Below, in pieces: positions 14,499-19,915 of a DNA stretch of 19,915 bases. The position numbers were made by a program, and so were the translations under genes. The stretch comes from an uncultured Collinsella sp. (GTDB lineage Bacteria; Actinomycetota; Coriobacteriia; Coriobacteriales; Coriobacteriaceae): assembly GCA_937934165.1 (NCBI GenBank), contig CALGZX010000096.1, positions 1 to 19,915 of the forward strand, given 5' to 3'. Position 1 is the first letter of the stretch. Each line of letters begins with the position of its first letter. Under the pieces are notes generated by a model. The model saw nothing but the letters and a program-made list of their open reading frames with translations. It did not search any database and was not told where the DNA came from.

Positions 14499-16346
14499 AT
14501 GTGCGGAATTGTCGGCTACACCGGCTCTGATATTGCAAAGAACATCCTGGTCACAGGCCTCAAGCGTATGGAGTATCGCGGCTATGACTCCTCGGGCGTC
14601 GCGCTCGAGGTGGGCGAGGGCGCCGCGGCGCACCTCGACGTCATCCGCCGCGTGGGCAAGGTCGCGGGCTTGGAGAGCGAGCTTTCCAACATCGACAGCG
14701 ACGCTACCTGCGGTATCGGCCACACCCGTTGGGCCACCCACGGCAAGCCCTCCGTCGTTAACGCTCACCCCCACACCAGCTGCGACGGTCGTATCGCCAT
14801 CGTCCACAACGGCATCATCGAGAACTTCGCCGAGCTGCGCGAAGAGCTGGAGGGCCGCGGCCACCACTTTAAGAGCGAGACCGATACCGAGGTCTTCGCG
14901 CATCTGATCGAAGAGGCTTATGCCGAGACGCACGACCTGATGGCCTCCGTGCGCGAGGCTTGCGCCCACGTGGTCGGTGCCTATGGTCTGGCCGTCGTGT
15001 GCGCTGACGAGCCCGGCGTGATCGCCGTGGCCCGCAAGGATTCCCCGATCGTGGTCGGCGCGGGCGAGACCGGCGCCTATGTCGCCTCCGACGTCATCGC
15101 GCTCATCGACGCCACCCGCGATGTCGTGGTGCTCGAGGACGGTCAGTTTGCCAAGCTTACGCCCGCAGGCGTCGAGTACACCGACGAGGCCGGCAACGTT
15201 ATCGAGCCCAAGGTCACCCACATCGACTGGGACCTGGACATGGCAGAAAAGGGCGGTTATCCCGACTTTATGCTCAAGGAGATCCACGAGCAGCCGCGCG
15301 TCGTGCGCGACACGCTGGTGGGCCGCATGACGCCGGCCGGCGAGCTCGACATCGACGAGCTGGGCCTTTCGCTCGAGGAGCTCAACGACATCGACCGCGT
15401 CTACGTGATCGCTTGCGGCACCAGCTATCACGCTGGCCTCATTGCCAAGAATCTCATTGAGGGCTGGGCTCGCATCCCCACCGAGGTGGAGGCGGCCAGC
15501 GAGTTCCGTTATCGCAACCCCATCATTACGCCGACGACGCTTGTCGTTGCCGTGTCCCAGTCGGGCGAGACGGCCGATACCCTTGCCGCCATTCGCGATG
15601 CGCGCATCAAGGGTGCCAAGGTCTTCGGCATCACCAACGTGGTGGGCAGCCCCGTGGCGCGTGAGAGCGACGGCGTCATCTACACCAAGGCCAACAAGGA
15701 GATCGCGGTCGCCTCGACCAAGAGCTTCATCGGCCAGGTCGTGAGCCTTACGCTTTTGGCTCTGCTGCTGGCGCAGGTCAAGTACCGCTTGACCACCAAG
15801 CAGGCGCGCATGCTGTTCCGCGAGCTTTCCGATACGGCCGAGCAGATCCAGTGGATTTTGGATACCCAAACCGAGGCCGTGCATGAGGCCGCCCTGCTGT
15901 GCAAGGACGCGCAGTCGGCGCTGTTCGTGGGCCGTGGCATGGGTGCCGCTATTTCCTACGAGGGCGCGCTCAAGCTCAAAGAGGTCAGCTACCTGCACGC
16001 CGAGGCCTACGCCGCCGGTGAGATGAAGCACGGCCCCATCGCGCTGATCGACCCGGGCTTCCCTGTCATCGCCGTGGCCACCAAGAGTGCCACCTACGAC
16101 AAGACCGTGTCGAACCTCATGGAGTGCAAGGCGCGCGGCGCCAAGGTCATCGTCGTTGCCACCGAGGGCGATGAGGAGATCAACAAGATCGCCGACTGCA
16201 TTATCCGCGTGCCAGCAGTCCGCGACGTGTTCAGCCCCATCACGGCGAGCGTCCCGCTGCAGCTGCTCGCCCGCGAGGTCGCCATCCTGCGCGGCTGCGA
16301 CGTCGACCAACCCCGAAACCTGGCGAAAAGCGTCACGGTCGAGTAG
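14499..16346 (+). CDS. glmS: Glutamine--fructose-6-phosphate aminotransferase (isomerizing)
   Basis: The enzyme converts fructose 6-phosphate and glutamine to glucosamine 6-phosphate, the first step towards UDP-GlcNAc for peptidoglycan. The 615-residue length is standard. The N-terminal glutaminase starts MCGIVGY, with Cys2 as nucleophile after Met removal. YRGYDSSGVA, GIGHTRWATHGKPS and VHNGIIENF follow. Two SIS sugar-isomerase domains cover about 290-430 and 460-600 (ACGTSYHAGLIAKNL, VSQSGETADT, AGEMKHGPIALID). The C-terminal signature DQPRNLAKSVTVE carries the isomerase lysine. ATG 14499 places Cys at position 2, which fixes the start. It is monocistronic, with a strong terminator. No glmS ribozyme-like structure is evident in the leader. 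Confidence 0.97.
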   Translation: MCGIVGYTGSDIAKNILVTGLKRMEYRGYDSSGVALEVGEGAAAHLDVIRRVGKVAGLESELSNIDSDATCGIGHTRWATHGKPSVVNAHPHTSCDGRIAIVHNGIIENFAELREELEGRGHHFKSETDTEVFAHLIEEAYAETHDLMASVREACAHVVGAYGLAVVCADEPGVIAVARKDSPIVVGAGETGAYVASDVIALIDATRDVVVLEDGQFAKLTPAGVEYTDEAGNVIEPKVTHIDWDLDMAEKGGYPDFMLKEIHEQPRVVRDTLVGRMTPAGELDIDELGLSLEELNDIDRVYVIACGTSYHAGLIAKNLIEGWARIPTEVEAASEFRYRNPIITPTTLVVAVSQSGETADTLAAIRDARIKGAKVFGITNVVGSPVARESDGVIYTKANKEIAVASTKSFIGQVVSLTLLALLLAQVKYRLTTKQARMLFRELSDTAEQIQWILDTQTEAVHEAALLCKDAQSALFVGRGMGAAISYEGALKLKEVSYLHAEAYAAGEMKHGPIALIDPGFPVIAVATKSATYDKTVSNLMECKARGAKVIVVATEGDEEINKIADCIIRVPAVRDVFSPITASVPLQLLAREVAILRGCDVDQPRNLAKSVTVE

Positions 16347-16369
16347 TTGGTTCCGCCGTTCTAGCGACT

Positions 16370-16405
16370 AAGGCCCGGCTCCGCATCAAGACGGAGCCGG
16401 GCCTT
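16370..16405 (+). terminator. Strong terminator after glmS
   Basis: AAGGCCCGGCTCCG (16370-16383) pairs perfectly with CGGAGCCGGGCCTT (16392-16405), giving a 14-bp stem and an eight-base loop, followed by GTTGCATTTG. Repeat copy 4 starts 20 bases later. Confidence 0.85.
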
Positions 16406-16424
16406 GTTGCATTTGCTCGGATAA

Positions 16425-16461
16425 AACCTGCCAAAATAAACCTGTCCCTTTTTGGCAGGTT
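16425..16461. repeat. Dispersed palindromic repeat, copy 4, supplying the GntR gene stop
   Basis: AACCTGCCAAAA (16425-16436) pairs perfectly with TTTTGGCAGGTT (16450-16461) around TAAACCTGTCCCT. On the minus strand the hairpin starts inside the TAA stop of the GntR gene (16462-16460) and ends in TTTTATC, giving a plausible terminator for that gene. Confidence 0.85.
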
Positions 16462-17161
16462 AGCGGAGCTTGCTGGTCTCGAAGTACTCGGGGAACTGGT
16501 CCAGAACCTCGGTTTGATTGCGGAACATCATGTGCAGGTGCTTGCTGACCAAAAAGCTCGCTTCGATGGGGTCGCGACCGGCGATAGCGCGGCGAATCTG
16601 CTTGTGCTCGTTCACGATGTCCTGATTGTCGAGAACCTGCGTGGCGGCGCGCAGCCAGCGGAAGCGCTCCAGGTCGGCATTGGTCTCTTCGAGCCACGAC
16701 CACACGGTGCTGCGACATGCGATGCTAAAAATCATGTGATGCATGAGGTTGTCGCTCAAAAAGAAGCCGATGCGATCCTCCTCGGCCATGGCCTTTTCCT
16801 GCAGCACGATGGCGCGGTCGAGCTGCTCGATGCCGGCCGACGTGGCGCGCGCACAGCACTCCACAATCACCTGCTTTTCCAGATGCTCGCGGATGTAACA
16901 GGCACTCTCGGCAAGGGTGAGGTTGATGGGCGAGACGTAGGTGCCGCTCTGGGGCACGGTGCGCACCAGGCCTTCCTGCGCCAAGCGAACCAAAGCCTCG
17001 CGCACGGGCGTGCGACCCATGTCCAGGTCATCGCAAAGCTGCTTGACGCCCAGCTTTTCGCCCGGCTTGTAGTCCAGGTAGACGATTTTGCGTCGAATGG
17101 TGTGGTAGGACTGGTCCTGTAGGCTCGTTTCCTGCTCGCCGACGTGCATCGATTCTTCCAT
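16460..17161 (-). CDS. GntR-family regulator with FCD domain
   Basis: This 233-residue regulator of the FadR/FCD subfamily has its winged-helix HTH at about 20-80, including LGVKQLCDDLDMGRTPVREAL, LAQEGLVRTVPQSGTYVSP and the RTPVREAL signature. The all-helical FCD effector domain follows. Its usual metal/ligand positions appear as DNLMHHMIF, NEHKQIRRAI and KHLHMMF. I chose ATG 17161, with GAGG four bases upstream. An ATG ten codons earlier at 17191 has no ribosome-binding site. FCD regulators usually sense carboxylic acids or sugar acids. It is divergent from the YeiH-family gene across about 190 bases and probably regulates it. Its TAA stop lies in the end of a dispersed repeat. Confidence 0.88.
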   Translation of the reverse strand: MEESMHVGEQETSLQDQSYHTIRRKIVYLDYKPGEKLGVKQLCDDLDMGRTPVREALVRLAQEGLVRTVPQSGTYVSPINLTLAESACYIREHLEKQVIVECCARATSAGIEQLDRAIVLQEKAMAEEDRIGFFLSDNLMHHMIFSIACRSTVWSWLEETNADLERFRWLRAATQVLDNQDIVNEHKQIRRAIAGRDPIEASFLVSKHLHMMFRNQTEVLDQFPEYFETSKLR

Positions 17162-17354
17162 AGCGCCTCGCAACTGTTCTATCAAACTCATATGTCAGTT
17201 GTTAATTATGCCGCGAATCAGCTCTCCGCGGTGGGTAATTCGGCTGTTGCCTGAGAACTATTGCGGCATCTTAGTCTGTGTTTGCGCAAGGCTGCGCTCA
17301 ATGTTGCCGTATCATAAGCCGTCGCAAACGTGAAATAGAAAGAAGGAATCCCAT

Positions 17355-18389
17355 ATGCAACTGGCAAATATCGTACGTGAGCGCTGGAAAGGCGTCTTGT
17401 TCTGCCTGATCATCGCTATCCCCGCGACGTTGCTCGGCAAACAGATTGAGGTGGTCGGCGGGCCGGTATTTGCCATCCTCTTTGGCATGGTCCTGGCGCT
17501 CGTCTTTCCCAAGAATCGTCGCGAACCGCTCGCCGCCGGCGTTACCTATACGTCCAAAAAAGTCTTGCAGTACGCGGTTATCCTGCTTGGCTTTGGCATG
17601 AACCTCTCCCAGATCCTGTCCAAGGGCGCCCAGTCGCTGCCGATTATCGTGGCGACAATCTCGACATCGCTTGTCATCGCCTTTGTGCTCTGCCACGTTA
17701 TGAACGTGCCGGGTAAGATCGCGACGCTTGTGGGTGTGGGTTCGTCGATTTGCGGCGGTTCGGCCATCGCTGCGACCGCACCCGTCATCGATGCCGACGA
17801 TCGCGAGATTGCCCAGGCCATTTCGGTCATCTTCCTGTTTAACGTTATCGCGGCGCTCGTGTTTCCGACGCTTGGCGGCATGCTCGGGCTGACCAACGAG
17901 GGCTTCGGCCTGTTTGCCGGTACCGCCATCAACGACACCTCGTCCGTAACGGCTGCGGCGAGCGCTTGGGACAGCATGCATCCCGGCGCCAATGTGCTCG
18001 AGAGCGCCACGGTGGTCAAGCTCACCAGGACGCTGGCCATCATTCCCATCACGCTGGCGCTTGCTTGCTGGCAGATGCATCTGGCGCGCAAGGCCGGCGG
18101 CGACGCTAGGAGCACGTTCTCGCTTAAACGCGCGTTTCCCATGTTTGTGCTGTTCTTTGTGCTGGCGAGTGTGATCACCACGGTGCTTCAGTTTCCCGCG
18201 TCCTTTACGGCGCCCATCAAGGAGCTGTCGAAGTTCTTTATCGTGATGGCCATGGCGGCTATTGGTTTTAATACCGATATCGTCGAGCTGGTCAAAAAGG
18301 GCGGCAAGCCCATCGCGCTGGGCTTTTGCTGCTGGATTGGCATTGCGTGCATGAGTTTGGGAATGCAACACGTACTGGGAATCTGGTAG
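17355..18389 (+). CDS. YeiH/UPF0324-family membrane protein, putative sulfate or anion exporter
   Basis: The 344-residue integral membrane protein has about ten hydrophobic segments. Family signatures are VGVGSSICGGSAIAATAPVI in the middle and GLFAGTAINDTSSVTAAA later, with KFFIVMAMAAIGFNTD near the C-terminus. The family (Cons_hypoth698) includes E. coli YeiH and proteins proposed as sulfate exporters in organosulfonate-degrading bacteria (TauZ), but few members are characterised. AAGGA lies seven bases before the ATG. The divergent GntR/FCD gene suggests control by a small organic acid. No sulfonate-degradation enzyme is present in the window, so the transported ion is unknown. Confidence 0.88.
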   Translation: MQLANIVRERWKGVLFCLIIAIPATLLGKQIEVVGGPVFAILFGMVLALVFPKNRREPLAAGVTYTSKKVLQYAVILLGFGMNLSQILSKGAQSLPIIVATISTSLVIAFVLCHVMNVPGKIATLVGVGSSICGGSAIAATAPVIDADDREIAQAISVIFLFNVIAALVFPTLGGMLGLTNEGFGLFAGTAINDTSSVTAAASAWDSMHPGANVLESATVVKLTRTLAIIPITLALACWQMHLARKAGGDARSTFSLKRAFPMFVLFFVLASVITTVLQFPASFTAPIKELSKFFIVMAMAAIGFNTDIVELVKKGGKPIALGFCCWIGIACMSLGMQHVLGIW

Positions 18390-18441
18390 AGAAGTAGCTT
18401 GTTTGCGTGCTGCGTGCTGGTGAGCGCATTCTCACGGTGGA

Positions 18442-18506
18442 GCGATAGGAGCTCTTGCGGGTATGGCTTGTCCGCAGGTTTATAAGTCCCGAAGAGCTCT
18501 TATCGC
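18442..18506. repeat. 15-bp inverted repeat between YeiH gene and Fis-HTH regulator gene
   Basis: GCGATAGGAGCTCTT (18442-18456) pairs with AAGAGCTCTTATCGC (18492-18506) with one G-T wobble. The 35-base loop contains a further GCGG/CCGC stem (18457-18460, 18472-18475). CCCCGC and GCGGGG form another small hairpin just after it. No T-run follows. It may be a poor terminator of the YeiH gene or a structured leader of the next gene. Confidence 0.6.
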
Positions 18507-18655
18507 CCCGCCAGGATGGCGATGCGGGGCAACACCTATACTCGCAGGACGGCGCTTTCTGCCCTATAGTGTTTGGTGAGCAATATCGTTCAATTTTGAA
18601 ACACTCGGTCGTGCGACCGTCGACGGTTGCACGTCGCTGCGGACAGGGGCAAATA

Positions 18656-19867
18656 ATGGATAGCGATGCCAGGCTGAACATCTTGACCGAGGCCCTGGCT
18701 GCTGCCGGGGCCTCGGCATTGGCAATCGATGCGCGTGGGGACGTCGCGATCTCGACCATGAATGACGCGGCGCTCGAGCGGGATGTGGCGGCTTTTGTCG
18801 CTGAGCGCCTCGACCGTATAGGAGACGGCGCGCGTCTGGTTATGGGGCGTGCGGGTACGCGCCTGAGCCTGACCGTTCGCCCCACCGACAAAGAGGGCGG
18901 GGGCCTTTGGGTCGTCGTGGTCCGCGAGGTGCGCGGCGCCGCGGCGCATGCGGGCATCGAGTGGCTCAACGCCGACGAGGTTGAGGCCCGCTACGAATCG
19001 AGCGCGTACGGCATCGTTGAGGGGGCGGCCTCGGTGGCTGCGCCGGTTGCCGAGAGCTATGCGCGCGGCGTGCCCCTTATGCTCGAGGGCGAGCTGGGAG
19101 CGGGTCAGGTCGAGATCGCCAAGCGCCTCTATCTGGATGGCCCTTTTGCCGATCAACCCTTTGTTTCCGTCGCGCTCGATGAACTCACCGAGCGCGGTTG
19201 GCGCCATGTGCTCAAAAGCGCCGAATCGCCGTTGTTCCAAACGGGGCTGACCCTTTGCATTGAGGGCTGGAATGCGGTTGGCCCCCAGCGCCTCCGCGAG
19301 CTGGTCTCCACGATGACCGACACCGCGTTGGCGACGCGCTGCCATGTGGTGCTGACAGCGAATGACATGCCGGGCGGCGGCGAAAGTGATCAAGCCGCCT
19401 TTGTGACCGAGCGCCTCGCCTGTGCGGTGAGCGTGGCGCCGGCAATCGCCGAGCAGGGAGCCGCGTCGACGAAGGCTGCGCGCTATTTGGAATATCTCGC
19501 TGATGCATTTGGGACGGCAGCGCCCACGCTGTCTGCCGCGGCGACGAAGACGCTCGATGCTTACCGCTGGCCGCGCAATTATCTGCAGCTCCGCGAGGTC
19601 TCGGAACGACTGTATATATTGGTGGGGGCGGGCACGGTGGACCGCGCTGTGGCGGAGGAAGTGCTCGCCCAAGAGGACGTGATTAAGACCGCAACCTTTG
19701 GCGCCCCGACGCTCGAAAGTGACCTGTATATCCTGCGACCGCTGGCCGATACCGAGCGAGATATCGCGCATCTGGTTGTAGACCATCTCCACGGCAACCG
19801 AACCCGTGCGGCGGAGGTGCTGGGCATAAGCCGTACAACGCTGTGGCGCTTGCTGAAGGACGGTTGA
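18656..19867 (+). CDS. Fis-HTH transcriptional regulator with degenerate sigma-54-type AAA+ domain
   Basis: The 403-residue protein has the order of a bacterial enhancer-binding protein: an N-terminal domain (about 1-115), an AAA+-like domain (about 120-350) and a C-terminal Fis-type HTH (RDIAHLVVDHLHGNRTRAAEVLGISRTTLWRLLKDG region). The catalytic motifs are lost. The Walker A position reads LEGELGAGQVEIAKRL, with Gln in place of the essential Lys. The Walker B position reads TLCIEGWNAVG instead of a TLFLDEIxE-type motif. The GAFTGA loop that contacts sigma-54 is absent. YRWPRNYLQLREV matches the conserved WPGNxRQL region. It is therefore probably a DNA-binding regulator working without ATP-driven sigma-54 activation. 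ATG 18656 is preceded by AGGGG; the open frame extends upstream without support. Its target is unknown. Confidence 0.8.
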   Translation: MDSDARLNILTEALAAAGASALAIDARGDVAISTMNDAALERDVAAFVAERLDRIGDGARLVMGRAGTRLSLTVRPTDKEGGGLWVVVVREVRGAAAHAGIEWLNADEVEARYESSAYGIVEGAASVAAPVAESYARGVPLMLEGELGAGQVEIAKRLYLDGPFADQPFVSVALDELTERGWRHVLKSAESPLFQTGLTLCIEGWNAVGPQRLRELVSTMTDTALATRCHVVLTANDMPGGGESDQAAFVTERLACAVSVAPAIAEQGAASTKAARYLEYLADAFGTAAPTLSAAATKTLDAYRWPRNYLQLREVSERLYILVGAGTVDRAVAEEVLAQEDVIKTATFGAPTLESDLYILRPLADTERDIAHLVVDHLHGNRTRAAEVLGISRTTLWRLLKDG

Positions 19868-19876
19868 TTTCCGATC

Positions 19877-19915
19877 TCAGCCGAACACATTGAGCGGATA
19901 GGCCGTTCCCGCAGT
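19877..19915 (-). CDS. Possible 3' end of a minus-strand gene (partial)
   Basis: Reading the minus strand from the window edge gives 12 open codons, TAGTAYPLNVFG, then TGA at 19879-19877. The spacing suits a gene convergent with the Fis-HTH regulator. Too little is visible to identify it, and it could be chance. Confidence 0.3.
   Translation of the reverse strand, partial: TAGTAYPLNVFG

Noticed and set aside
14184..16310. Upstream extension of the second LacI open frame through the glmS antisense strand
   Set aside because: The LacI protein has a proper start, ribosome-binding site and N-terminal HTH at 14183, and glmS is unmistakable on the other strand.
17208..17269. ATGCCGC/GCGGCAT inverted repeat between the GntR and YeiH genes as an operator
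   Set aside because: The arms are seven bases and 48 bases apart, which is weak; it does not match the compact palindromes bound by FCD-type GntR proteins.
18455..18655. N-terminal extension of the Fis-HTH regulator through the hairpin region
   Set aside because: The extension runs through a 15-bp inverted repeat, is compositionally unlike the protein and lacks a ribosome-binding site, whereas ATG 18656 has AGGGG upstream.

Overview
The window is high-GC bacterial chromosome. It is densely coded with short intergenic gaps, and most junctions carry a hairpin terminator. The gene set includes Fru-family PTS proteins, a split transketolase, an EF-G paralogue, LarE, YeiH and a COG2865-type regulator. 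Together with the base composition this suggests a gut Actinomycetota of the class Coriobacteriia, most likely Collinsella or a close relative. That is an inference from gene content and style; no rRNA or other marker gene is present to prove it.

Layout. Bases 1-340 are the 3' end of an EF-G-like translation factor. Then come a minus-strand exported or membrane-anchored non-specific nuclease (469-1434) and a minus-strand LacI regulator (1554-2564). Divergent from the LacI gene is a six-gene plus-strand cluster (2980-8977): PTS EIIBC, a GatZ/KbaZ-like protein, transaldolase, transketolase N and C halves, and a separate PTS EIIA. This is a self-contained sugar uptake module. The PTS phosphorylates an incoming sugar, the GatZ-like protein probably acts on the ketose phosphate, and transaldolase and transketolase feed the product into the pentose phosphate pool. 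Hairpins sit at the first three gene junctions, and one of them is a full intrinsic terminator, so expression along the cluster may be graded or conditional.

Bases 8978-9439 are non-coding and unusually structured. They hold a terminator, one copy of a dispersed palindromic repeat, a perfect 26-bp inverted repeat, and a striking array of ten TTAGAGAGA-type 9-mers in both orientations. The array leads straight into a gene for an AlbA_2/HATPase-like/winged-helix regulator (9440-11140), which probably controls itself through it.

The rest contains LarE (minus), a HAD phosphatase (plus), a second LacI regulator (minus), GlmS (plus), a GntR/FCD regulator (minus) divergent from a YeiH-family membrane protein (plus), and a Fis-HTH regulator whose AAA+ domain looks catalytically dead (18656-19867). 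The last 39 bases may be the 3' end of a minus-strand gene.

A dispersed ~40-base palindromic element occurs four times (near 9074, 11225, 14248 and 16425). In two copies its terminal TTA supplies the stop codon of the adjoining minus-strand gene (larE and the GntR gene). The most interesting items for follow-up are the TTAGAGAGA array with its gene, the GatZ-like PTS pathway with its interlocking RNA hairpins, the stop-codon-supplying repeat, and the degenerate AAA+ regulator.
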